Of a stretch of DNA of 64,000 bases, positions 1 to 11,080 are shown piece after piece; the first letter of the stretch is position 1, and each line of letters starts with the position of its first letter. A program made the position numbers and the translations under genes. Location: NCBI GenBank assembly GCA_933228895.1, contig OW121858.1, positions 32,015,859 through 32,079,858 on the forward strand, in the 5' to 3' direction. The notes below the pieces were generated by a model. That model saw only the letters and a list, made by a program, of their open reading frames with translations, searched no databases and was not told where the DNA came from. Source of the DNA: Platycnemis pennipes. Its lineage: Eukaryota; Arthropoda; Insecta; Odonata; Platycnemididae.

Positions 1-1841
1 TACAACGAGAACCTCCGATTAACGAGCAACTGGACTTGGTCCCGCCTAGCTGACATTAAATAGCCTGCATTTTGACTCCCTTACAACGAACTCCCATACA
101 ACGAGAACCTCCGATTAACGAGCAACTGGACTTGGTCCCGCCTAGCTGACATTAAATAGCCTGCATTTTGACTCCCTTACAACGAACTCCCATACAACGA
201 GAACCTCCGATTAACGAGCAACTGGACTTGGTCCCGCCTAGCTGCCATTAAATAGCCTGCATTTTGACTCCCTTACAACGAACTCCCATACAACGAGAAC
301 CTCCGATTAACGAGCAAATGGACTTGGTCCGGCCTAGCTGAAATTAAATAGCCTGCATTTTGACTCCCTTACAACGAACTCCCATACAACGAGAACCTCC
401 GATTAACGAGCAAATGGACTTGGTCCGGCCTAGCTGAAATTAAATAGCCTGCATTTTGACTCCCTTACAACGAACTCCCATACAACGAGAACCTCCGATT
501 AACGAGCAACTGGACTTGGTCCCGCCTAGCTGACATTAAATAGCCTGCATTTTGTCTCCCTTACAACGAACTCCCATACAACGAGAACCTCCGATTAACG
601 AGCAAATGGACTTGGTCCGGCCTAGCTGAAATTAAATAGCCTGCATTTTGACTCCCTTACAACGAACTCCCATACAACGAGAACCTCCGATTAACGAGCA
701 AATGGACTTGGTCCCGCCTAGCTGACATTAAATAGCCTGCATTTTGACTCCCTTACAACGAACTCCCATACAACGAGAACCTCCGATTAACGAGCAACTG
801 GACTTGGTCCCGCCTAGCTGACATTAAATAGCCTGCATTTTGACTCCCTTACAACGAACTCCCATACAACGAGAACCTCCGATTAACGAGCAAATGGACT
901 TGGTCCCGCGTAGCTGAAATTAAATAGCCTGCATTTTGACTTCCTTACAACGAACTCCCATACAACGAGAACCTCCGATTAACGAGCAAATGGACTTGGT
1001 CCGGCCTAGCTGAAATTAAATAGCCTGCATTTTGACTCCCTTACAACGAACTCCCATACAACGAGAACCTCCGATTAACGAGCAAATGGACTTGGTCCGG
1101 CCTAGCTGAAATTAAATAGCCTGCATTTTGACTCCCTTACAACGAACTCCCATACAACGAGAACCTCCGATTAACGAGCAACTGGACTTGGTCCCGCCTA
1201 GCTGCCATTAAATAGCCTGCATTTTGACTCCCTTACAACGAACTCCCATACAACGAGAACCTCCGATTAACGAGCAACTGGAGTTGGTCCCGCCTAGCTG
1301 CCATTAAATAGCCTGCATTTTGACTCCCTTACAACGAACTCCCATACATCGAGAACCTCCGATTAACGAGCAACTGGACTTGGTCCCGCCTAGCTGCCAT
1401 TAAATAGCCTGCATTTTGACTCCCTTACAACGAACTCCCATACAACGAGAACCTCCGATTAACGAGCAACTGGACTTGGTCCCGCCTAGCTGACATTAAA
1501 TAGCCTGCATTTTGACTCCCTTACAACGAACTCCCATACAACGAGAACCTCCGATTAACGAGCAAATGGACTTGGTCCCGCGTAGCTGAAATTAAATAGC
1601 CTGCATTTTGACTCCCTTACAACGAACTCCCATACAACGAGAACCTCCGATTAACGAGCAAATGGACTTGGTCCGGCCTAGCTGAAATTAAATAGCCTGC
1701 ATTTTGACTCCCTTACAACGAACTCCCATACAACGAGAACCTCCGATTAACGAGCAAATGGACTTGGTCCGGCCTAGCTGAAATTAAATAGCCTGCATTT
1801 TGACTCCCTTACAACGAACTCCCATACAACGAGAACCTCCC
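1..1841. repeat. 96-bp satellite (tandem repeat) array, 19 full units plus a partial
   Basis: A 96-bp unit starting TACAACGAGAACCTCC repeats head to tail from base 1 and stops abruptly at about 1841, so the array runs off the left edge. Units differ at linked positions. One type reads AACTGG/CCCGCC/GACATT or GCCATT, the other AAATGG/CCGGCC/GAAATT, with a few recombinants (units at 673, 865 and 1537). Each unit contains two related ACAACGA motifs. The minus strand of each unit carries a sequence resembling the CENP-B box (see findings). No coding potential. Confidence 0.98.
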
Positions 1842-2469
1842 GAAGAGGTGAAGAGCCAGTCCCGTGAGTATTTGTTGACCTCTTTAGAATTAATTTTTTC
1901 TCGTCGAATAGTTTTTTTCACGTGAGCTGTCATTTACTCTAGAAACCAGCGTTCCTTCTTTTAGTAAACGTTCGTTAAAAATCGGGAGCGTGTCTTTCGT
2001 GGAATTTTATGCATCAACAAGATCGTTTTTTGGAAATTTTCGTGACATTAGCAAATAAGTCTTAAACCAGCACGTATGCCATTATTAATGTTTCCTTTTG
2101 TTTTTGCCGTGTTATACTGTTGCTTTTTTATAGGTTTACTGCAAATAGATTAGCATTGCCATGGGAGGTTGGACGTAAGCATTTTCTGCACACGGAACGT
2201 CAGCGATCGAAAAAATGAAATGTGCAGTATTTTTAGGTAGACATACGGCAAATGGACATGCTGCGAAGAAGCCTGACATAGATATGTTGAGCTAAATATC
2301 GTATACTCTGCTACAATTGACAACTTACGAGTTCATAAAGGTGACTTCAAAGCTCACCTTAATTGGCTATTGTACATTTAAGAGTGTCGTGGGCGAAAAT
2401 TATGTTTCTGGCGTCTCTACATGCGTTAATTGTGATTCATTGAACTTACAGTAGAAGAAAGAAGGTGGA
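1842..2469. other. Flank between satellite and transposase remnant; no gene seen
   Basis: AT-rich sequence with no open frame worth calling. By position it could hold the decayed 5' part (DNA-binding domain) of the Tigger-like element whose catalytic remnant follows, but I could not recognise that domain. Confidence 0.4.
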
Positions 2470-2905
2470 ACTTGACCACCACAAAACACTCTGGGGTTGA
2501 GGCATCAGAAGATCCTGATTTTGAAAAAAGAAAAATTAGAGGCAAAAATTTCCAGTTGAGCAATACAAACTGAAAGACATTTTTAACGCTGATGAAGCAC
2601 AATTTTTCTACTATAGAGATTTCTTATGCTATTTTATGCCAACAGCGATGGCTCAGTGAAATCACCTCTGCTTGTAATTGGGAAATCCAACAAAACTTGT
2701 TGTTTAAAATATGTACGACAACTACCACGTCCCTACGAACAGAAATTCTTGGATGGCCACTGAGATATATCGGGAATTGGCCGTTGGAGTTGAAGCTCGA
2801 ATGGGAGGTCAAAAAAGAAAATTCTGTTGTTTGTTGATCGCTGTACAGACCACAAATCTAGGCTATAAATTAAGAAATTTGACGGTGGTTTTCTTCCCGC
2901 CTTAT
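2470..2905 (+). pseudogene. Degenerate Tigger/pogo-type transposase, DDE region
   Basis: Read across three frames, this matches the catalytic core of Tigger/pogo (CENP-B-like) transposases. In order it shows KDIFNADEAQFFYY at about 2570 (family pattern IFNADETGLFY, holding the first catalytic D), KSPLLVIGKSNK at about 2658, NSWMATEIYREL at about 2751, KRKFCCLLIA at about 2813 (family LLIDN, second catalytic D replaced), and NLTVVFFPP at about 2877 (family VFLPPNTTS). Frameshifts and stops separate these blocks and a key aspartate is lost, so it is a dead copy. Known family role: cut-and-paste transposition into TA. It stops where a dispersed repeat begins at 2906. Similarity is judged by eye. 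Confidence 0.75.
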
Positions 2906-3158
2906 AGGGTAGTTTCCTATTATTTTTTTATTGTCTTGATCGAAAGTTCTCTGGAGTACGTGTTTTAAGCCGTTCGATTTTTAAATGACGTTAAGTATTT
3001 TTCCTCATTAATTAAAAAGTGAAAAAAATCAATGGCGCGAAAACGCGACGGCAAACTATTGCATGCCGGCTAATCCTACGTGTGACGTTAAACTATTTCC
3101 TCTACCTGCCACCAGGTGGTGCTGCGGACGCTTCCAAATAGACGCCGCACTCCGTTAA
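2906..3158 (+). repeat. Dispersed repeat DR1, copy 1
   Basis: About 250 bp shared with 62880-63128 (long form) and with 32886-32996 and 56241-56351 (left half only). Shared landmarks are TTTATTGTCTTGATCGAA, GACGTTAAGTATTTTTCCTC and GCGCGAAAACGCGACGG. Here it interrupts the Tigger-like transposase just after its FFPP motif. Superfamily unknown. Confidence 0.85.
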
Positions 3159-3779
3159 GATTTATGAACAAGTATTGGAGGCATATTTATTCCGTTAATT
3201 AATTATAAATAACTTTTATTTATTTATTTAACATGACTTATGCAGTTGATTCATGTAAAATCAGTCAGTATTCCTTTCACAAGCATATCATGTAGTTCGC
3301 CTATCGCCGCACGACCTTCACGCCATGCTTCGTCGTAGCAGAAGACACAGCGAGCAGGACGTCCTTGAGCCTATAAAATGACTAATAATACCATGTTTAA
3401 CTGAGAATTCTTTTCCAACATTGATAGTTTTTACAGGTTAATACTAATAAATATTCACTAGAGCTGAGGGGCCCTGAAATACAACGGCAAGTTCAGGAGA
3501 CGAATTTTCCTATGCTTCGCAACGTAAACTACCTTCCTGTTACGTCAGCACGAAGGCAGCGCACCCCGCCATTTCAGAGCCTTTTCAAATGGCCTTAAAA
3601 TTAACATTTAATTCTCTAGTAAACTGGGATTTCTCAATACAAACTTTTTGCATAAATTAAATACATTTATGGCAGGGCACAAATCGCAATTAATGAAGTC
3701 CGTTTTCTTTGATGAAGGAAACTACCCTATTGAACAAGTCGGCTACAGCAGACCAGGAAATCATATCCCACATAAAGAG
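3159..3779. other. Unassigned sequence inside the broken Tigger-like element
   Basis: No recognisable coding or repeat signal. It separates the catalytic and C-terminal remnants of the transposase, so it is probably inserted or heavily decayed element sequence. Confidence 0.3.
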
Positions 3780-4135
3780 GGAGTGCCGACGACAATTGGT
3801 GCAGCATTAACTTGGAAGGATGTAGAGTACCAGCAACCCAACTCTTCTCAGATGGATCATTCTCCAGGCTACGCAGCGTCTTTAACTTGTTGGGATACTG
3901 TTCCGCTCGCTACATTAAGACATTACTTTGGCAGGCAGGGCTTAATGAAACTGAATCTAATTGTAAAATGAATGCAAGCCAAGGGGATGGAGATTGGGAG
4001 GAACTGATGGGCAAGCTAAGCATTCAAGATGTTTCATTTGATGACGTTGTTAATATCGACGGTGTAGTGCCATGCTCTGCTGAAAGTGAAGCAAGTGAAA
4101 AAGAGAAGGGAGAGCGAAGAGGACAATGAAGATCC
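3780..4135 (+). pseudogene. Tigger/pogo-type transposase, C-terminal region remnant
   Basis: An open stretch around 3812-4129 includes YIKTLLWQAGLNETES, resembling the family pattern ETIRNCFRKAGF. It is followed by an acidic region with DWEELMGKLSIQDVSFDDVV, resembling the WEEL...DFVDVDE tail of Tigger proteins. The matching catalytic part lies at 2470-2905 on the same strand, so both pieces are likely one element. The frame is lost before 3780 and the acidic tail runs on in another frame after 4129. No function is expected. Confidence 0.6.
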
Positions 4136-4346
4136 GGAGAGGGAGTTTGTGAAACCAAAGTCCCAAGAAGTCATTCCAGCACTGGACAGGACTGAGAAAT
4201 TCTTGCTAACTGCTGCAGAATGATACAAGGATGCTATTAGACCATTCCGGGAAGTGGAGAAAGCTGTTCTTCGTGAGAGAAGGAATAGTTTAAAGCAGGC
4301 GACCATTGACTCTTCCTTCAAATAATTTTTGTGTATAGTAATACAA

Positions 4347-5150
4347 CAGGGTTTATAGGGGTTTCCATTTTCATAAGTGGCCTGGCTTTTCCTTCAAACG
4401 TGATGTCATGTTAACCCTTTTACTGCCAGCCCCTTTAAAGTAGACTGTGCGAAAAATGCCAAGCCCATTATGCCGGGCCAATGGGCAAGCTCATTAAAAT
4501 ATATTTTAAGCACTTAATATTAATATATGAATATTTTTTTTTTAATTTTGATCATATATTTTCACTTTTTAAGAGGATGAAAAAATTATTCATGCTGTCT
4601 CTGATTTGAATGAATTGTAACCATTACGAATACATGATGATGTAATGTAGGTGGGCCGATATATCGGCCCCTTGGCAGTTTTCGCACAACCATAGAGGGC
4701 CGATATATCGGCCCACTGGCAGTAAAAGGGTTAAAGTAGCTCTTTGAATCAATCATGATTTTTCCTTCCTCACATCCTTCTACAAATTTGGCTAAGTGAC
4801 TTCAAATATGACTGAGAATAACTGTTTCGTCGCCAGAGGGACAAAGCGAAGCATTCCTGGCGAAATCGCTAGTGAATGAAAATGAGATGTGCACACCTTT
4901 CGCCAATCTATTCACCAAATCATGCAGGCTATAGCCAGAAAAACCAGAATAGGGCCCCTTGGCTGCCTCCGTAACGAAGCCGGCCTGAGGCCAGCTGTGC
5001 CCTCCCCTTCACCCTCCTTCTCCACTCCTATGTGCAGTTTTTGATCTATCGGCATTTTCAGGTGATAAATTTAAACATTTTGTGATTTTTCCCTGACCAC
5101 ATGTTAAATTCCCTGACTTTTCCAGGATTTCCAGGTTCCTATAAACCCTG
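4347..5150. mobile_element. hAT-like MITE, copy 1 (interrupted)
   Basis: The ends are inverted: CAGGGTTTATAGG at 4347 and CCTATAAACCCTG ending at 5150. The interior repeats TTCCCTGACTTTTCCAGG near the right end. A second copy of the same family lies at 6367-7167. This copy has a 316-bp element inserted at 4415-4730. CAGGG termini suggest hAT, but I see no clean 8-bp target duplication, so the superfamily is tentative. No transposase. Confidence 0.8.
4415..4730. mobile_element. piggyBac-like MITE flanked by TTAA
   Basis: Perfect terminal inverted repeats CCCTTTTACTGCCAG / CTGGCAGTAAAAGGG sit between TTAA at 4411-4414 and TTAA at 4731-4734. The second hAT-like copy preserves the empty site (ATGTCATGTTAAAGTAGCTC near 6708-6727), proving insertion and TTAA duplication. 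TTAA targets and CCC termini are the hallmark of piggyBac. The right part has two palindromes GGGCCGATATATCGGCCC at 4653 and 4697. Confidence 0.93.
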
Positions 5151-5159
5151 TACTACCCA

Positions 5160-5306
5160 ATGTCAAAGAGAGTTGAGGCCAAACTGATCGATAAAAATTG
5201 CTGGAACGCTATCGACCTGGGGTTTGGTGATGCCATTGACAACAACGACGATGAGGCGATAGGCGGACTCAATGCTGAACAGCTAAGATTCAACCGAAAG
5301 GCAATG
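5160..5306 (+). pseudogene. Possible Copia-type gag scrap
   Basis: A short open stretch encodes a peptide with KLIDKNCWNAID followed by an acidic run. It faintly recalls the start of Copia-type gag proteins (a KxxLxxxxxW-type motif). It has no retroelement neighbours and runs directly into dispersed repeat R2, so it is at best a fragment. Low certainty; it could be chance. Confidence 0.2.
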
Positions 5307-5850
5307 GGGGCATTTCATCGGAACCGACATCGCAATTTTGTACATGACATTGTTAGATGGAAACGTAAAATGAATTTGAGTGAAAAAATTATTCTTCTAA
5401 CCACAACCATTCACTCATAAATCAAAAATTAAACTAAGCAAAAGGTGACGCCCACCAAAAAAGCTGCTGTGATAACATTGACGTCATTGTCCTCCCATCA
5501 TTGACTGCTCTTAGGGGAAGGAAAGGGAGTGGAGGGGGGTTTTCGGAAGGTCTGCCGGCACAGATGCTGTCAAACAACTGCCTCCATTGGCAGAGCCAGC
5601 TGTATTGTCCCCCCCTTTGCGATAAGGCGAAGTAGCTTAGCTCAGTTGTGATTGGACGAAGTCAATATACGTCAGAGGTTGCACCACACCCACTTTTCCG
5701 AAAGGGTTAAAAACATCAGTTTTTCGCCGCCTTTAACTCGAGAAATAACTGACGGATCAAAAAGCGGAAAGTTACGGGTATGTTTATTTTACAAACTGTA
5801 TCATATTCGGCAATAAAAAAACCATGGTAAACAACCCCATTGGTATCATA
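5307..5850. repeat. Dispersed repeat R2, copy 1 (longest continuous copy)
   Basis: Shared with 21911-22290, 45267-45646 and the split copy 58690-59078 plus 59990-60155. Landmarks are GGTGACGCCCACxAAAAA, TTGTGATTGGACGA, and TTTTTCGCCGC near the right end. This copy lacks the foldback element that splits the 58690 copy. Superfamily unknown; no coding sequence. Confidence 0.8.
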
Positions 5851-6189
5851 TTTGATGCTCTGAACAGCTCCACGATTTATGAGGCCGGTTAGTAAACCGC
5901 AAACCCATGCCTCTGGGAAGGTTGCAATGCCACAAGAGCTTGAGCTCGGGACACAATCGATGTAAGCGGGTGACGTGAAATGTGAATAGAGATGGCGCGT
6001 TGGTGGGAGAACGGAAACAAAACACAATCAGCGCTTCACGTGAGACATGTACGTGAGAGAGATGGAAGCTCTCTCATCTCTCACGTAACCACGGAAAACC
6101 AATGAAGAAAACTGTCCCAGGAGGTGACAATAAGGAGCCACCTATGGGGAGTTTGTAGAAGTTACAAGTGGATGCAAGTGAACCTCTTC

Positions 6190-7830
6190 TGAAATAAAAA
6201 AACTGAAGTCTCGGATACTGTTGTAAACCTACGGGGTAAACGCCACGGGTTGGCAGTACCCGTGGCGCGGATAACAATAGGGGTATCGGTTAAACGCTGG
6301 GGGGTTGGCAGTACACTCGGCCAAATAATAGGTTAGGAAAAACGGGCGCAAGAATGGGAGTAACAACAGGATTTATAGGGGTTTTCATTTTCATTTTCCC
6401 TGACTTTTCCAGGATTTCCAGACCATTATTAGTGATTTTCCCTGACTTTTCAGCACCTGAAAACTCAGAGATTTCGGTCATTTATAGAGATAAAAGTGGT
6501 AGTCAGGAAGCAAAGAAGTCTAAACTTATGAAAAACTGTAGGTTTATTTTCATATTAATCATATGAACTCTTCCAGTGATAAGAGAGAACTTTAAGTCCA
6601 CAAAATAAAAATTATCTTTCCTTACATCGATATGCCTTCAGAAAGGGTTTTAATTGCAGAAAAATATATGCAAAGAAGGCTAACCTGGCTTTTCCTTCAA
6701 ACCTGATGTCATGTTAAAGTAGCTCTTTGAATCAATCTTGATTTTTTCTTCCTCACATCCTTCTACAAATTTCGCTAAGTGACTTCAAATTTGACTGAGA
6801 ATAACTTTTCTGTCACCAGAGGGACAAAGCAAAGCATTCCTGGCAAAATTCGCTAGCGAATGAAAATGAGATGCGCACACCTTTCGCCAATCTTTTCACC
6901 AAATTGTGCAGGCTATAGCCACAAAGAACCAGAATAGGGCTGCCTCCTCCACAGCAAAGCCAGCCTGAGGCCAGTCGTCCCCTCCTTCACCCTCCTCCTC
7001 CGCTCCTATGTGCAGTTTTTGATCTCTTGGCATTTTCAGGTGATAAATTTAAACATTTTGTGTTTTTTCCCTGACCACGCTTTAATTTCCATGACTTTTC
7101 CAGGATTTCCATGACTGTTTTCATTTTCCCTGACGTTTCCAGGTTTTCCAGGTTCCTATAAACCCTGAATAAGAGCGGGAGTAGTAACAAGGACATGAAC
7201 GGGGAATAGTCAGGAGGACGCGACACGGAACAGTAGGGAAAGGGCACGGAAAGAGTCGGAAGCCAAGGTGAACGAGACGTACACGTGAGGAGAATAGGCC
7301 CGGGAACCCTTGAGAAGGACCCATCAGTGGAGAAAGGCTGAAAGGCGCCCGAGAAAAGGACTCCAGCAGAGTAAAGAGCGGGATCGAGGAGGCGTTGGCG
7401 ACAATATATCATATGGGAAGGCGCACTCCAGCCCGGTGTCACGGAGGGAGGACGACACGCGTTAGCCACGATAAGTGGGAATCAATTGGAACATTTTCAC
7501 AATTTATTTAAGGAAACTAAGCCCATTACCTAATAACATCCAACTACTTCTTTTAGACTATTGGCTATAATAAGTACACATATGAACTTTGTAAATTGGG
7601 CCCAATCTCTCAATTCAAAGGAATATAAAATATAGATATTTTATGCACGAATAATATAAATAGTGTTTTGTTTAATTTGTCCCTAACTGACCATGGAATG
7701 AAGTGTATAGATGTATGTATGTAGTACATGTATACAAGAGAGTGTGCGGGAGGTAAAGCAGAACTGAGCTAGTCGGACGATTAACAAAAAGGTAAGGTAA
7801 CCGGAAACACGTGAGGGGGTGAGGGTTACA
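6190..7830 (+). repeat. Dispersed repeat family A, copy 1 (interrupted by a hAT-like MITE)
   Basis: Homologous in order to 26340-27610 (and 49696-50966). Shared pieces are TGTTGTAAACCT, GGTTGGCAGT, ACTCGGCCAAATAATxGGTTA, GAACGAGACGTACACGT, and TTGTGTAAATTGGxCCCAAT. The two lineages carry different insertions: this one the 6367-7167 element, the other a Harbinger-like MITE. Short open frames inside are not conserved. Nature unknown; it may be a decayed larger transposon. Confidence 0.75.
6367..7167. mobile_element. hAT-like MITE, copy 2
   Basis: Starts CAGGATTTATAGGGG and ends CCTATAAACCCTG. Much of it is closely similar to 4347-5150 minus the TTAA insertion of that copy, so it shows the empty site. 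It lies inside dispersed repeat family A, and the family copy at 26340 lacks it. Repeated TTCCCTGACTTTTCC motifs near both ends may be transposase-binding sites (inference). Confidence 0.82.
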
Positions 7831-8235
7831 CTGTAAAACTTATTTCTGTCTTTTATTTTAGCTCAGAGAATTCCCTGACTTTTTTTCTGATGAGGGAATC
7901 AATTAATGAATACTTATTTGACGTTATTGCGTTTCATTGTGATTTTATATGGTAACTATGGCGACATGAAAAAGCTTGTTTGCACTTGTTGACATTGGAG
8001 ATAGTGAACATTTCGTTAGGAAAGATTATACAAGATTACCACAAATTAATTTCTGTGAATTATGTTAAACTTAAGCGATCTGGTAACTTCATCAATGGCA
8101 TGGAATACGTAAGTACCTCTAACGTTGGTTAATTAATTCTTAGCTCCTTTTTACATTCTCTATGGATTTCCTTTGCGTCACATTTCGTCAGTCAATTGCT
8201 CCGTACTCACGAGAGTTCCGTACGTTGATTGTGTC
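7831..8235. other. Intervening AT-rich DNA, nothing recognised
   Basis: No conserved frame or repeat seen. A short stretch near 7965 (GACATGAAAAAGCTTG) recalls 26213, next to the family A copy there, so this may be decayed edge sequence. Confidence 0.3.
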
Positions 8236-8238
8236 TAA

Positions 8239-9214
8239 AGGTGACTTCACACGATCATATTTTGAGTAAACGAAATGCTACACGGCAGATCACAAGTGTA
8301 ATATGGCCGTGTGAACGGATCGACTAGTATGCTAGTATCTAGTACTAATTAGTACTATCTAGTATGCTAGCTATCACTGAAATCGTCCGAGGCACTGGCT
8401 AGTAGGGAATAGGATCATCCCTATTTCCCACTAGTGGCTAGTAGGCGCAGAAACTCTTCTTCCTCTGCCTGTTGCCGCCATCTCGGAAGTTTTACGGTTG
8501 CTATTCACGTAGTATTTTAATTGTTTACGTTCTTTTATTGCAAGATCATCATTTCAACAATATTTAAATAAATTACAAACAATTAAAAGTACAACTGGAT
8601 TGAAACAGGTAGTTTGGAATTATTTTTGTTGCCCTTGTATAAATCCGCATGAATCAGTACTAGCGATTTTCTTGGTAAAATGTTTTAATTTACGTGCAAA
8701 TCACAATGAATACTTTATTTTATTGTAATACCAAGTATACTGTCGTATTGCAGTTTTGCGTTTAATCCAAGGTAAAATGTTTATCAAGCGTGCGGCTCAG
8801 ATTTTAGTATTTTACTATGACATTTAACGAAGTTCATTCCCAAAAGTTTTGTACTTTTCTTTCAATACAATGACGTTATCTGCTGCAAAGGCTTGTGGAA
8901 GTAGGTATTCTTTTCATATTGTATTTTTAGATTTTGACATGGGCAGGCACTCCAAGGTGGCAAGTTTGAGTCTTGTAGCAGTTATCAGTGCAATAACAGT
9001 TTTAAAATTATGATCTCACAATGGCTTCCCAAATCCGCAAATTAATAATGATTCGCGCAATTGTTCTAAAACAGAACCAGTTGAAGCATGTGCCGTGTGA
9101 ACACTCTGTACTAGCTAGTAGCTTGAACTAGATAGTACCATAGATTGATGCTTGGGGCGCCGCATGTACCGGTAATATTTTGATCACAAAAAATATTGTC
9201 GTGTGAAGTCACCT
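8239..9214. mobile_element. PIF/Harbinger-like MITE H1 (TAA target duplication)
   Basis: Inverted termini AGGTGACTTCACACGAT / GTCGTGTGAAGTCACCT are flanked by TAA at 8236-8238 and 9215-9217. Subterminal DNA is rich in CTAGTATGCTAG-type palindromes. A 3-bp TAA or TTA duplication is the signature of PIF/Harbinger. No transposase. The right-hand TAA is also the left-hand TAA of the next element. Confidence 0.9.
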
Positions 9215-10048
9215 TAAAGGCCGTTGTACACGGTACAATTTCTTGTACAAGAACTTGTACAATAAATTGAACGGCGAGATTGGACCAAGATATTGTACAA
9301 GAAGTTGGTTCACGGTCGTACACGATCAAAGATTTTCATGCAATTTGTGCGCCAATAACATGCGCAGATATCGTTTTCTGTCAAACAGCTGAATCGCGAT
9401 ATCCGAACACGATAGTATTTTGAAAATACTGCCATGCCATGGGTTACAATGATTTGCTACCATTAATCCTAGCATTAATAAAATGAAATTTTACGATTGG
9501 TTACTTGCACTCTTTCATCGGCTCATGAAACTCATCATTTTGCGTCCAAACAGCATGTTTTCGCCCGTTGCATATATTTATTTTTGGTTCAATAACGTCA
9601 TCTTAATTACATTGCCGTTTGATGTTTGTCAGTGTGCCCAACTCATCTTTTGAGAAATAAAACACTTCCAACGCGACCGACGAATATCACAATATGGAAG
9701 CAACAAAGAATATCATAATATGGAAGCAACAAAGAATATCACGATATGTTCGACAAAAATGGAAGTTTTGCCACGCTAATAGGAATAAAAGTGATTGCAA
9801 ACAGAACACCAACCTTACGAATACTAAACGAACGCATCACTACCGTCACATGTCATGCGCAGAAGCTACTGAGTGGATCTTGGACGGTTTCATCCAATAA
9901 TATAGAGCATGATCTAATTTCTTGTACAAGAAATTGTACGAACCCCTCGTACACGATACGATTTGTGCATTGTACAAGTTCTTGTACAAGAAATTGTACA
10001 GGCACTTCCAAAAAAAAGTTAACACTTCAGAGCCGAAAATTTTCCAAG

Positions 10049-11080
10049 TCCCGAGTTGACAGTGATTTGACAACGCTGCGTCACGGCTTCCCTCTGGCGG
10101 AGCCTCGAGAAGCTCTGACCGAAAACAAACCCCCTTCCCTGTTTAGCAGAAGGGATTACTGCACGGTCGGTCTTATTATGCCCTAAAGAAGGGGGCTATG
10201 GTGGGCACTCCATGGTCGTTTTTTCCGACTCGCGCTGAACGACATTTGAAGTCCTGAACATATTTCTACCGTCGCATAGTGGTCGGAAATCGGAAAAAGC
10301 TGGACAAAATTCAAAAATAGCTTTCTTTGAAATATGACTTAATACTTCACACAAAAAAAGACTGCTAATTAAGGAATAATACATCATTTGACATGCTTTT
10401 CATCTATTAGCCAGATACAGGAGCTCGAACATGACCAAATTTCCAAATAAACACCTGAACTAATTTTTCTCCGAATGTCTTCCAAGTTAAGTTGATCGTG
10501 ACATTATGTGAGGAATTTGATTTAATAAATAATAGCATGATCTATTAACACAAGTATTTGCCTTTAAATTACCAAAGCTTCAAATATTTTTGAAGCATTT
10601 TAGCGCAATTCCGTTAAAAAATGTCAGACGCTGTTCTCAGATAAAATGTTTACATAATATAGAGAATATCTAGCGTTTTATGGAGAGACCTGTCAAGTGA
10701 CTTATATCAGAGCACTCGTTGAAGACTCATAAACACGAAATTGAAGAGAAAATAAAAATAAATCTATGACACCGAAAAATACATATGATTTTCCGATAGC
10801 GCGTCTGGGGCTTGGGCTGGAAGTGCCGTGACTCGCTTACTTTACTCAAGTGACACGGACCCAAGACTTCCATTTCGTCATTTTTCAGCGACACTCATTG
10901 TCCGAAAACTTCACTGATCTATGTTGATGAAATCGTGAGAATATTGAATCGTGCGACCGGATAAGTTTACGCGGAATCACTTTATTTTTCTTCGCGTGCG
11001 CTCCGGGAACATACTTCTTATTCACGCCCTTGAAAAGAGTGTAGTCTTTCTAGGGCCCATGTAACATTCAGAAATACACT
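10049..11080 (+). repeat. Foldback arm A
   Basis: About 1 kb. Its outer ~300 bp pair with 14215-14530, and its inner part recurs as a direct copy at 13150-13995. Both end in TCTTTCTAGGGCCCATGT. Confidence 0.8.

Noticed and set aside
1..1841. CRISPR array for the regular 96-bp repeats
   Set aside because: Units are contiguous with no unique spacers, in a eukaryotic setting. It is a satellite.
6987..7469. 160-codon minus-strand frame as a gene
   Set aside because: It crosses the right edge of a hAT-like MITE into repeat family A, and its LExLExSGKMK runs come from the CCCTGACTTTTCC repeats.
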